A stretch of 13,101 bases of DNA, taken from positions 1 to 13,101 of the forward strand of contig JAJAYU010000188.1 in the NCBI GenBank assembly GCA_026786125.1, read 5' to 3'. Below, piece after piece: positions 5,741-13,101 of this stretch. This DNA is from Chamaesiphon sp. GTDB taxonomy: Bacteria > Cyanobacteriota > Cyanobacteriia > Cyanobacteriales > Chamaesiphonaceae. A model generated the notes under the pieces. That model ran no database searches and was not told where the DNA came from. It worked only from the letters and a program-made list of their open reading frames with translations. Made by a program: the position numbers and the translations under genes. The number at the start of each line of letters is the position of its first letter. The first letter of the stretch is position 1.

Positions 5741-8462
5741 ACCTCATCCGGTCTTAAAACCCGTGCGAGCAGTACTGATTCCAGGTGGTAAGCCGGAACT
5801 GTTAATTCCGATCGAAGGCGAGCTACAACTAGTTACCCACATCGATTTTAATTGCGATGGACAGCAATTTGGCGCGTATTTACTCCGCGTGGGTAAAACT
5901 AAATGGCGGTTAGTCTTCGGGTTTGATGTTGCTGGCATCCACCCGAATTTGCCGTACCAGCAAATTAAGCCGATTTACAATCGAATCTGTGCTGGATTCA
6001 AAAGCTTACCAGATGGCGAAGCGTTGACCATTCACATGAAGTCGTTTCGGGATAACACCGATCGAATTCAGGAGTTGCAACAGACGATCGATGGATGTAA
6101 CTCGGAACTATTGCGGTATATTTTAACGACCGAACAAAAACGGACGCAGGAATTAACTCAAGCGGGATTGAGAAAACCGAAATCTCTCCGGATTTATGTG
6201 ACCCACACATTCGATCCGGATGCTGATATCAATGACGATCCCGTCGCCAGTGTTGCTAAGGGTTTCTACAAGGTCTTAGCCAAGTTTTCTGGCGCAGAAA
6301 AGATTGCTAAAACGCGAGAATTTTCCGAGCTTTTGGAAAGTGGGGTTAATGCCTTCCACCGCTGGGAGCAGATCCTCAATCATAAAATGGGCTTGGGCGT
6401 TACTCCGCTCACAGCCCAGGGACTTTGGGGCGATCTGTGGGCGCGGCTGAATTCAACCCCTGCGCCACCTGTGCCCCAGACGATCGGGTTCGACGGGAAA
6501 AATCTCAGCGAACGAGTCGATCGTCCACTCCATCCATTATCGATGCTAATTAACGATCGGCAGAGTCTACCCAAAACAGATAATTCCTGCATTAAAGTCA
6601 AGGGTAAAGTCGTCAAAGTGATGACGATGATGGATAATCCCTCCCAATGGGAAAATCGCCAGGATGCTTTAACTTATATCTGGAATAAGCTCGGTGACGA
6701 CAGTATTTACGATACCGAAATCATCACTCAAATTGTCAAACAACCTGTCGGTAAATCCAGTAAAAAGCTCAAAGATCTGACCGACGAACAAATTTATAAA
6801 GCAAATGAGGCTGAAGCTACAGGCGAAATTAACGTTGCAGCCCAAATTAATGCGGAAGAAGCGATCGAAGCTCAAGCCATCCTCCATCGGGGCGACTTTG
6901 CCTTAAAAATTGCTTCAACTTGGCTCGTGCATCGGGATGATATCGAGATACTGAATCGGGATTGTGCGGCTTTAACTTCAAAATTTTTGTACCCAGCGAA
7001 TCTCTGTGAAGAAGAAGTGCTGTGTTGGAAAACTTGGTTGCAGACTTTTCCGGTCAACTGGGACTACATGATGACCCATATCTCCGATCGCCGTGGCGAA
7101 GTATTTACCAATGTCGCCCCAGCCGTATTATCCCTGACTCGAATTAGCAGTAAAGATCGGCGTGGATTCGAGCTGGTATCGGAAAATGGTGGCGTACCGC
7201 TATACATCGATTTAGTTAGCCCTGGCACTCAGAAAAATATAATCGTCATCGCCAAAAAACGCAGTGGTAAATCTGTGGCGATTATTCAATTAATCAATGG
7301 GGTGCTAGGGCATAACCTCCCTGTCACGATCGTCGATTGTCCGACATCTAGAGAAGCTGCCTCATTTGAAGATTACACCCGCATTCAAGGTGGATCTTAT
7401 TTCGATCTTAAATCAGACTGTAGCAACATCTTTGAGTTGCCAAATGTCTCCCACTTGTCGCCCGAAGATCGCGAAGATCGGCGCAAGGACTATGAGGACT
7501 ATTTGCTCGAAGTCCTGCAAGCTCTCGTCTTGAGTTCGCGATCGGCGCAGATCGACCCCCAATTTTTATCCCTCGTCCGTACCTTACTCGTCCTGGTATT
7601 AACTAAATTCTTCGCAGCCAGGGAAATCAAATCTCGCTATAAAGCGGCAAAACAAGCGGGATTTGGCTCTCCAGCCTGGGAAAAATATCCCATACTGGAA
7701 GACTACATTCGGTTCTGTACGCCCGCCCGCATCGGCGTGAGTGATGCCAAGCAAATCGAAGCTTTACGCTACATCGCGACCCAGTTAACTGGCTGGTCGC
7801 AAAGTTCGATTGGTGCTGCCTTCTGCCGTCCTTCAACTTTCAAACTCGATGCCCAGTTACTGGTGATGGGTTTGCGGGGGATTGAAAACCCCGAAGATAT
7901 GGCAATCATGGGGATGGTTGTGTACGGGACATCGCTGAGACGGGCGTATGGGTTTAAAAAATCGCTATTTTTCTTAGATGAGGCGGCAGTTTTACTCAAG
8001 TATGCTTCCTTCTCCCTTCAAATTGGCAGAATGTGTGCGATTGGAGCCAAGGCGGGTCTGAGTATCATCATTGCGGCGCAGGAAGCTGATTCGATTTACC
8101 ATTCGGCTGGAGGCAAGCAAATTTTTGGTAATAATGACATTCTGTTAATCGGCAAGATCGAAGCTGCCATTGCCGATGGCTGTGCCGAAATTTTAAAAGT
8201 CCCCCGCGAATTACTCGATCCCAATATTACTACTGCCTATGAGCCGAATCGGGCGTGGGGCTATTCCAATTGGTTAGCGGTCATGGAAGGAACATATACC
8301 CCAGTCAGAATCTATGCCAGTCCTGGTGGCTTGGCGGTAACGGTAAATAACGTTCATGAAGTTCAACGGCGCAGGGAGCTGATCCAACAGGCTCTCGATC
8401 GCGAACTGCATCCCATTCATGGCTTGCACGAATACGCACGAGAGCTGATCCAAACTGCCTAA
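5697..8462 (+). CDS. virB4: VirB4/TrbE/TraC-like secretion ATPase
   Basis: The protein has 921 residues (VirB4 proteins are usually about 800-880). The N-terminal half is divergent with helical stretches. The C-terminal half is a RecA/FtsK-like ATPase. The P-loop at 519-526 reads AKKRSGKS, with Ala in place of the usual first Gly. Next comes DCPTSREAASFED, and the Walker B at 757-762 is LFFLDE with D761 and E762. A conserved AAQE follows the GLSIII strand, and then a FGNND region as in VirB4/TraC. This family powers pilus assembly and substrate transfer at the inner membrane. The ATG at 5697 is chosen because it begins the conserved region and overlaps the VirB3-like gene by 44 bases; a GTG at 5616 would need a long, unlikely overlap. 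The symbol is by family only. Confidence 0.88.
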   Translation: MPAIQSRKRSAAKTRPHPVLKPVRAVLIPGGKPELLIPIEGELQLVTHIDFNCDGQQFGAYLLRVGKTKWRLVFGFDVAGIHPNLPYQQIKPIYNRICAGFKSLPDGEALTIHMKSFRDNTDRIQELQQTIDGCNSELLRYILTTEQKRTQELTQAGLRKPKSLRIYVTHTFDPDADINDDPVASVAKGFYKVLAKFSGAEKIAKTREFSELLESGVNAFHRWEQILNHKMGLGVTPLTAQGLWGDLWARLNSTPAPPVPQTIGFDGKNLSERVDRPLHPLSMLINDRQSLPKTDNSCIKVKGKVVKVMTMMDNPSQWENRQDALTYIWNKLGDDSIYDTEIITQIVKQPVGKSSKKLKDLTDEQIYKANEAEATGEINVAAQINAEEAIEAQAILHRGDFALKIASTWLVHRDDIEILNRDCAALTSKFLYPANLCEEEVLCWKTWLQTFPVNWDYMMTHISDRRGEVFTNVAPAVLSLTRISSKDRRGFELVSENGGVPLYIDLVSPGTQKNIIVIAKKRSGKSVAIIQLINGVLGHNLPVTIVDCPTSREAASFEDYTRIQGGSYFDLKSDCSNIFELPNVSHLSPEDREDRRKDYEDYLLEVLQALVLSSRSAQIDPQFLSLVRTLLVLVLTKFFAAREIKSRYKAAKQAGFGSPAWEKYPILEDYIRFCTPARIGVSDAKQIEALRYIATQLTGWSQSSIGAAFCRPSTFKLDAQLLVMGLRGIENPEDMAIMGMVVYGTSLRRAYGFKKSLFFLDEAAVLLKYASFSLQIGRMCAIGAKAGLSIIIAAQEADSIYHSAGGKQIFGNNDILLIGKIEAAIADGCAEILKVPRELLDPNITTAYEPNRAWGYSNWLAVMEGTYTPVRIYASPGGLAVTVNNVHEVQRRRELIQQALDRELHPIHGLHEYARELIQTA

Positions 8463-8489
8463 AGCTGACAGTTATTAACGCCAAATTCA

Positions 8490-9644
8490 ATGAAAAAACG
8501 CATATTCACATTAGCCATCTTCGGGCTATTCGGTGCTAACCCCAGTTTAGCCACCAACCTCCCCCCTACCACGCCGACGGCTCCAATTACTGAGGATGGT
8601 TCGGTTCGACCATCTGTAGATACACCTGTTCCCGCGATCGCCGCACCGTCTAAGGTGGCAATCCCCCTACTTAAAGCTGATGATTTAGTTAAGCCATCAG
8701 TAGATATCACTACTGCTACATCAGCCGGAAAAGCGCAGATCGAGAGCGTTGGCGGTAAATTGAGCCGGATTACCCAGGATATTCCCGTGGTTGGAACTCT
8801 TGCAAATACGACAATCGCTAATGTCGTCAAGGATACTCAGACAAAGTTTGCTGGTGCGATGGACACTATCAATGCGAAAATCACTGCTGGAGTTAGTGCC
8901 TATCTCCAAGGATCGGGACTGTTGGATTCTGCCAATAAGATTATTAGCGGTCTTAACAAGACTTTAGGTGGGCTATTTGGTAATGGCGATGGAGCCAAAC
9001 AAGCTCAAACTAACGCCACGAATCAGAGTGCGGCGAACGTCGATCGAGGAATTGCTGTAGCCGGAGCTGCCGCCCAATCTAGCAATGGCAATCTTGCCGC
9101 TATGACCGATGCGATCGCTCGTGTCGATACCTCTGGAAATACGATCGCTCAAAGTGCGGAATTCGTCTCTGGTACCAGAGCGATTGCCAGTAATGTCCAG
9201 AGTAATGGATCTAATGCTCAAAGTGCTGAATTCATCGCTAACGGCACCAAAATAATCGCCAATGCGGGGGTAAGTCCTCAAGCCCAAATCCAAGCTGCTC
9301 GCGAAAAAGCAGCAGCGGCAAGCAATGCGGCTAATGCTGCGGCAATTGCTGGTACACAACAAGATAATTCCCTCGATGAACTAGGCGATATCAAGCAGTT
9401 GCTATCCAAGCAGATGGAAACTCAAGCCATCCAAACTAATAAGTTGGCCGACTTGACTACCCTAACTGCTGCGGGACTCAATCAAAATGCCGAAAATGCT
9501 CGTCAACAAGCGATTGCCCAACAGACTACGGATCTCAATAACGAGCGGCTGTTAGATCGACGACTCCAGGGAAAAGCCACGATTATCGGCTTAACAGGTT
9601 TGTCTGCACCGCGTAAACCGACTTCAAAAACTACACCTCCTTAA
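8490..9644 (+). CDS. Secreted Ala-rich VirB5/TrbJ-like protein
   Basis: The protein has 384 residues. It starts MKKRIFTLAIFGLFG and has a plausible signal-peptidase site after PSLA (residue 21). A Pro/Thr-rich segment follows (23-75). The middle is rich in Ala, Asn, Ser and Gly, with a tandem 23-residue repeat (220-242, 243-265). The end is a Gln/Ala-rich helix (about 300-360, with TNKLADL and ARQQAIAQQ), which recalls the C-terminal helices of VirB5/TrbJ proteins, the minor pilus components that act in the periplasm. The position between VirB4- and VirB6-like genes is exactly that of trbJ. The gene starts 27 bases after the ATPase gene stops, and no clear Shine-Dalgarno is seen. The assignment is by position, export signal and helix composition. 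Confidence 0.6.
   Translation: MKKRIFTLAIFGLFGANPSLATNLPPTTPTAPITEDGSVRPSVDTPVPAIAAPSKVAIPLLKADDLVKPSVDITTATSAGKAQIESVGGKLSRITQDIPVVGTLANTTIANVVKDTQTKFAGAMDTINAKITAGVSAYLQGSGLLDSANKIISGLNKTLGGLFGNGDGAKQAQTNATNQSAANVDRGIAVAGAAAQSSNGNLAAMTDAIARVDTSGNTIAQSAEFVSGTRAIASNVQSNGSNAQSAEFIANGTKIIANAGVSPQAQIQAAREKAAAASNAANAAAIAGTQQDNSLDELGDIKQLLSKQMETQAIQTNKLADLTTLTAAGLNQNAENARQQAIAQQTTDLNNERLLDRRLQGKATIIGLTGLSAPRKPTSKTTPP
9147..9284 (+). repeat. Two tandem 69-base units encoding 23 residues
   Basis: Units at 9147-9215 and 9216-9284 both begin GCTCAAAGTGC and encode AQSAEF followed by a similar G-T-x-x-IA-x-N pattern. The second halves have diverged. It looks like an old in-frame duplication within the VirB5-like protein. 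Confidence 0.7.
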
Positions 9645-9663
9645 TTTCCTCAATTATCGATCG

Positions 9664-9690
9664 AATCCCACTTGAAAAAGTGGGATTTAT
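9664..9690 (+). terminator. Perfect 10-bp hairpin with GAAA loop between the B5- and B6-like genes
   Basis: AATCCCACTT (9664-9673) pairs with AAGTGGGATT (9678-9687) around a GAAA tetraloop. A broken T/A stretch (TTATTTAAAAAATT) follows. The next ATG is at 9701, only 13 bases beyond the stem. It may be a partial intrinsic terminator or attenuator, or an RNA-processing or stability hairpin that adjusts the level of the VirB6-like protein relative to the upstream proteins. The T-tract is too weak to call it an efficient terminator. Confidence 0.6.
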
Positions 9691-9700
9691 TTAAAAAATT

Positions 9701-10897
9701 ATGATGTCGCTCGATGCTTTCGGTCTTAATTATCAATTATTTCTCACTGCGGACATTGCTGGAGCAACTGAAAATGCCGTTAAAGCTTCTCAGGGTCTGT
9801 CCGATGAATTTTGGAATAAAATTTTTCAAGGTGGTTTATTTGGGCAAATATCTAATACCGCTCAACTAATTGCGGGGATGGGGTTTGTCTACAGAGGCTA
9901 CCAAATTATTCAAGAAGCTGATGGTAAAAGTGTTAGTGGTGAGGTTTGGAAATCAGTTCTTAAATCGTTACTTGTCTTATTGTTAATATCAACAATGTTT
10001 GCCAAAAATGGTGCGTTGTCCAAAAATGGCGTTCTGGCTCTGAAAAATTACACCGATACGTTTAGCGAACGGATGATGACCGGAATTGCTAACGATCGGG
10101 AATTCAATCAAATGCGGAGTGCTTCGAGTGGAAAACTCAAGTCTCAACCGATATTTCAGAATTTTAACCGTGAAGCTCAGCTATGTGTAAATAGTGCAAC
10201 TAAACAAACCTGCTTTCAAAGAGCGGTTGACAAGCTAAATAATGAGGTGAGAACCCAAGGTATTACCGATCCAGAAATCCTTACGGCGGTGGCAAATATT
10301 AATGCTGAAGCAGCTAAAGGTGCTACCCCAGTCACGCCGTCTACTCCTGCTCCTTCACCTGACGATAAAAACTGGTGGGATAATATTCTCGATATTGGGT
10401 CGAAAATAACCAGTTTTGCTAGCGATATGGCGAGTAATTTGGTCGCCCTAATCCTCCAGGGGATGGCGATTGGATTTTTTCTGGCTATTGATATTACGAT
10501 GCTATTGTTTGGGCTAACTTTCCCGATCAATTTAGGTCTTTCATTATATGATAATGGTGAAAGTCTTAAAACTTGGCTGGGTAATTTTTGGACGTTGGCA
10601 AATGCTAAAATCTGCTTTTCGATCGTGACCGGAATTATTGTTTATCTCCAAATTTGGTCGGAATCTGGTGCCGCAGGAATGGTTGGTGGATTTGGGCTAT
10701 TTGTAATCGAGCTGTTAATGGCAATCTTTGTACCAGTGATTACTTATTATTACTGCCAGGGAACGGCTTTAGCTATGTCGAGTGCCATGAATTCGATGTC
10801 AGCCGGAGCTATCAAAGGTACCGCAGCAAATGTATTTAAGCTAGGTAAGGCTGGCGGTAAAATGGGACTTGGTAAAATTAAAAAGATGATGACTTAA
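9701..10897 (+). CDS. VirB6/TrbL-like polytopic inner-membrane protein
   Basis: The protein has 398 residues. Hydrophobic segments lie at about 45-69, 86-101, 246-283 (probably two helices), 302-318 and 327-352. A large polar domain (102-240) holds two cysteines (C162, C171) eight residues apart and a Pro/Thr/Ala-rich stretch (207-221). The C-terminal 40 residues are Gly/Lys-rich and basic (ending KIKKMMT), likely cytoplasmic. VirB6/TrbL proteins form the inner-membrane part of the secretion channel and typically have five or more helices around a large periplasmic domain, as seen here. The position after the VirB5-like gene supports it. Two ATG codons (9701, 9704) are possible starts, neither with a strong Shine-Dalgarno. 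Confidence 0.7.
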   Translation: MMSLDAFGLNYQLFLTADIAGATENAVKASQGLSDEFWNKIFQGGLFGQISNTAQLIAGMGFVYRGYQIIQEADGKSVSGEVWKSVLKSLLVLLLISTMFAKNGALSKNGVLALKNYTDTFSERMMTGIANDREFNQMRSASSGKLKSQPIFQNFNREAQLCVNSATKQTCFQRAVDKLNNEVRTQGITDPEILTAVANINAEAAKGATPVTPSTPAPSPDDKNWWDNILDIGSKITSFASDMASNLVALILQGMAIGFFLAIDITMLLFGLTFPINLGLSLYDNGESLKTWLGNFWTLANAKICFSIVTGIIVYLQIWSESGAAGMVGGFGLFVIELLMAIFVPVITYYYCQGTALAMSSAMNSMSAGAIKGTAANVFKLGKAGGKMGLGKIKKMMT

Positions 10898-10978
10898 TGG
10901 AAAGATTTTAATCATTTATTTGTCTAAAATATAGTAACGATCTGAATTATCACCCCACGATCTAATTGATAGCTGTTC

Positions 10979-11896
10979 ATGAATACTTACCCAGTCGTCA
11001 AGATCCCTGACTTAATTTCTGGGGCTAGACCTATAATAATTCGCCATCGAGAGACTGTTTCTCATCCGAAAAATCCTAAGATCCGACTATCTCAGTTACC
11101 TATCTATCTCGGATATATAGGCTGGGGAGCGATAATTCTCAGCATTTTTATATTTGCGATCGGTATAGTAAATTCCGAGCGGCTACTTCGTGTAAGTCCG
11201 ATTTGCCTATGTTTGGGAATTGCATTCCTTAATACCAAAGATCTACTCCCATCTGCTAAAAATAGGTCTAGGTTAGGGGTGCAGATCGTTGAAAAGATTC
11301 AGACTATTCCTCCAGATTGGCAAACGATCGTCCACGAGAAAATTATGCCCTATGAGTCAGAAAAATCGACAGCTCAAATCGGTGTATCTGAAAAATACTT
11401 TCAAAACTACCTCCAAAAATATTTCGAGGCAATCTTACATCCGAGTTATCAGTTTAAGATTAATGATGAATACGCATATTCAAGCGACTTTACCCTGATT
11501 TTGCCGAATGGAATTTCGATCGTCTTAGAAATTGATGAACCCTACAATGGGCTAAACAATCAGCCACATCATTGCACTGACGATGGCAAGGACGATCGAC
11601 GAGATGAGTTTTTTATTAGGGGGAACTGGGTAGTAATTCGATTATCAGAATTTCAAGTCTGTGCCTATCCAGATGAGTGCTGTTATTTCATCGCGCAAAC
11701 GATCGAGCAGATTGCCCAACAGAATATCGTTGCTCTCGATCGATTTACTGGAGTTAGCGATCTGCCTACCGATTCCAGATGGACTAGTCAAGAATCTCGC
11801 CAAATGGCAAAAGATAAATATCGAGTTGGATATTTGGCTAAATATAATGTTTATGGTTCTAGACAGGAAGTACAGCCAATTCTAAAGCGATCGTAA
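10979..11896 (+). CDS. Membrane-anchored PD-(D/E)XK-type (DUF559/Vsr-like) nuclease-like protein
   Basis: The protein has 305 residues. A basic N-terminal tail (1-40) is followed by a membrane helix (about 42-63) and a second hydrophobic stretch (about 72-86). By the positive-inside rule both ends face the cytoplasm. The soluble part (100-305) begins with helices including SEKYFQNYL (137-145). Then come SSDFTLILP with D170 on one strand and VLEIDEPYNG with E184 and D186 on the next. DDRRDEFF (205-212) and WVVIRLSEFQV (217-227) follow. That order matches the DUF559/Vsr-type restriction-endonuclease fold, where E-x-D replaces E-x-K. It lies 81 bases after the VirB6-like gene on the same strand, so it is probably the last gene of the operon. 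It could process DNA at the secretion platform or block incoming DNA; activity is inferred from motifs only. Confidence 0.6.
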   Translation: MNTYPVVKIPDLISGARPIIIRHRETVSHPKNPKIRLSQLPIYLGYIGWGAIILSIFIFAIGIVNSERLLRVSPICLCLGIAFLNTKDLLPSAKNRSRLGVQIVEKIQTIPPDWQTIVHEKIMPYESEKSTAQIGVSEKYFQNYLQKYFEAILHPSYQFKINDEYAYSSDFTLILPNGISIVLEIDEPYNGLNNQPHHCTDDGKDDRRDEFFIRGNWVVIRLSEFQVCAYPDECCYFIAQTIEQIAQQNIVALDRFTGVSDLPTDSRWTSQESRQMAKDKYRVGYLAKYNVYGSRQEVQPILKRS

Positions 11897-11930
11897 CGAT
11901 CGACATCGATCGCAAGATCCAATGATGTCG
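11887..11930. terminator. Inverted repeats between convergent genes, possible bidirectional terminator
   Basis: CGACATC (11901-11907) pairs with GATGTCG (11924-11930), enclosing a small GATC-GCAA-GATC hairpin with a GNRA loop. An overlapping pairing of GCGATCG (11887-11893) with CGATCGC (11907-11913) reflects the many CGATCG palindromes of this genome. No T-tract follows on either strand. The location in the 53-base gap between converging genes suggests transcription ends here, but the evidence is modest. Confidence 0.35.
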
Positions 11931-11949
11931 AGAAATACTCCCAGAATGA

Positions 11950-12450
11950 TTAATCCACCAGCCCCAGCCGAGCGGCTTGGAAATTCTCACATTGTGCTAA
12001 AGACTTCACTGCTATTGGTAACTGATTAGACAAGTCTAGTTCTAGTTGTTGGTGCGAGCTTAAAGGTAAATGTGGCAATCGATCGATTAGATCGGTCAAT
12101 GTTAATTGCACATTTCTCCGATTCTGGCGTACCCGACGAACTTTTACTTTTGGCAGCTTCAGCTTAATCGATAATTGCCCTGGTGTCGGCTGGGGGCGAT
12201 GGCGGTGCATTCTGAGGTGACAGCCCGAACAGAGGCACACCAAGTTAGACCTGTCGTTGTGGCTGGGATTGCCATCGATATGATGAACTTGGGCGGAAAG
12301 TCTGCGCCGTAAGGACAAGTTGAGATGGCGATAACTGTCAGTAGGTGGCAAACATTTGAGATTGCAACGATTGCAGTGATACCCTGACGATCGTTTGACG
12401 GCAGTGGCAATTTCTGTCCAGTTAGTTGGGTATTCACAAGTCAATGCCAT
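11950..12450 (-). CDS. HNH endonuclease
   Basis: The protein has 166 residues. C26-x2-C29 and C74-x2-C77 form a zinc-binding pair. Between them, VHHIDGN (55-61) supplies the first His of the HNH motif, NLVCLC (69-74) the Asn, and CHLRMHR (77-83) the final His. This is the standard layout of small HNH (McrA-like) nucleases, which cut DNA using one metal ion. The C-terminal 80 residues are basic and then helical, with no known domain; they may bind DNA or a partner. The ATG lies 3 bases after the stop of the Rpn-type gene, with no separate Shine-Dalgarno, so translation is probably coupled. It is convergent with the secretion operon. Substrate is unknown; it may be an accessory, homing-like or defence nuclease. 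Confidence 0.85.
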   Translation of the reverse strand: MALTCEYPTNWTEIATAVKRSSGYHCNRCNLKCLPPTDSYRHLNLSLRRRLSAQVHHIDGNPSHNDRSNLVCLCSGCHLRMHRHRPQPTPGQLSIKLKLPKVKVRRVRQNRRNVQLTLTDLIDRLPHLPLSSHQQLELDLSNQLPIAVKSLAQCENFQAARLGLVD

Positions 12451-12453
12451 AAC

Positions 12454-13101
12454 TTACCGATCGATATTTAGCCAAGTTACTAACTCATCCATTGCTTGAA
12501 AATCTAATAAAGCCTCGCCCAGAGCTTCGATTTGTTCGATCGTCAGGCTATTTACTCGCGATTGAAGATCGAGATCGATCGATCTTCCCAGTTTACGAGT
12601 AAGGAGTTTCAACACTAAAGATCGTCCCTCTTCAGCCTTTCCTTCAGCCTTGGCATCTTGATATACCCGCGTCTGCTCTAATTCAATCCCTAACATTGCA
12701 TTCACCTCATCTCTAGTTAAATTACCGAACTTGTAAACCATAATTGTCGAGACTAAATCTAGTATGGCACGTCCCTCTGGAAGTAATCTCGACTCTTGGA
12801 TTGTCTGCCGTGCCCTGGCTACCGCAGCATCACCCTCAAGGGTCGTTAACACCATCAATCCCAAGCTCGTCGGTAACTCCGCTCGATCGCCTAGCTCATC
12901 CAGGTAGATCGGCGTAATGCGCCCACTCGCTAGCAACTCCTCGAATAGTGAGGTATCTGATTGTTCGATACTGCGAGATGGATAAATTGCTACTGCTCTC
13001 CAATTAGCAAGAGAACTTCGCCGCCGATAAGTGTAGATTGAAATCTCACTTACCATTCGCTCGTAAAGCAGCTCATCTAATTGAAATTGGACTTCACAAA
13101 A
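12454..13101 (-). CDS. Rpn/DUF2887-type PD-(D/E)XK nuclease with DUF4351 tail, N-terminus missing
   Basis: The frame is open to the right edge, so the start lies outside; 215 residues are seen. The visible part opens with FCEVQFQ. The E-x-Q corresponds to the catalytic E-x-Q of the Rpn (recombination-promoting nuclease / putative transposase) branch of the PD-(D/E)XK fold. It is followed by LDELLYERMVSEISIY, typical of cyanobacterial DUF2887 proteins. The last 60 residues (GRSLVLKLLTRKLG through MDELVTWL) match the DUF4351 helical tail. A methionine at 13056 is internal, because the catalytic Glu precedes it. These genes are abundant and often multicopy in cyanobacterial genomes. Family knowledge: Rpn proteins are DNA endonucleases that promote RecA-independent recombination, and some act in phage defence. 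It is co-oriented and coupled with the HNH gene. Confidence 0.85.
   Translation of the reverse strand, partial: FCEVQFQLDELLYERMVSEISIYTYRRRSSLANWRAVAIYPSRSIEQSDTSLFEELLASGRITPIYLDELGDRAELPTSLGLMVLTTLEGDAAVARARQTIQESRLLPEGRAILDLVSTIMVYKFGNLTRDEVNAMLGIELEQTRVYQDAKAEGKAEEGRSLVLKLLTRKLGRSIDLDLQSRVNSLTIEQIEALGEALLDFQAMDELVTWLNIDR

Noticed and set aside
1..13101. CRISPR array, tRNA, rRNA or complete insertion sequence
   Set aside because: No regularly spaced repeats, no cloverleaf-like sequence and no DDE or HUH transposase gene were found; the Rpn-type gene is a nuclease family only loosely called transposase.

Overview
The window looks cyanobacterial. It is moderate in GC and full of the palindrome CGATCG. 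It holds three exact copies of the highly iterated octamer GCGATCGC (2004-2011, 8634-8641, 9111-9118), a known cyanobacterial genome signature. The gene content (a primase-like protein, a conjugation-type secretion operon and several nuclease genes) suggests a plasmid or an integrated conjugative element. No 16S, tRNA or housekeeping gene is present to name the host.

Layout. (1) 1-2274, plus strand: the 3' part of an archaeo-eukaryotic-type primase/polymerase-like gene, cut by the left edge. (2) 2246-3222, minus strand: a 218-residue basic protein that shares a 64-residue C-terminal module with the primase-like protein, and upstream of it a small membrane protein. (3) 3223-3528: a gene-free divergent region dominated by nested inverted repeats. 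(4) 3529-11896, plus strand: eight co-directional genes that read as a divergent type IV secretion (T4SS) or conjugation operon. In order they are a coiled-coil/membrane protein, a two-helix membrane protein, a VirB2/TrbC-like pilin precursor, a VirB3/TrbD-like protein, a VirB4/TrbE-like ATPase, a secreted VirB5/TrbJ-like protein, a VirB6/TrbL-like polytopic protein, and a membrane-anchored PD-(D/E)XK-type nuclease-like protein. (5) 11950-13101, minus strand: an HNH endonuclease gene coupled to an upstream Rpn/DUF2887-type nuclease gene that runs off the right edge.

How the genes fit together. The pilin-B3-B4-B5-B6 order is the same as trbC-D-E-J-L of Trb-type systems, and each gene is supported by topology or motifs as well as position. 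The inner-membrane platform, pilin and motor are therefore present. No relaxase, coupling protein (VirD4), VirB8, VirB9, VirB10 or VirB11 is visible; they may lie outside the window, be unrecognisably divergent, or be absent. The most intriguing parts are the membrane-tethered nuclease-like protein at the end of the secretion operon, the pilin precursor with a long two-helix N-terminal extension before an internal signal sequence, the module shared by the primase and its convergent neighbour, and the structured non-coding region upstream of the operon.
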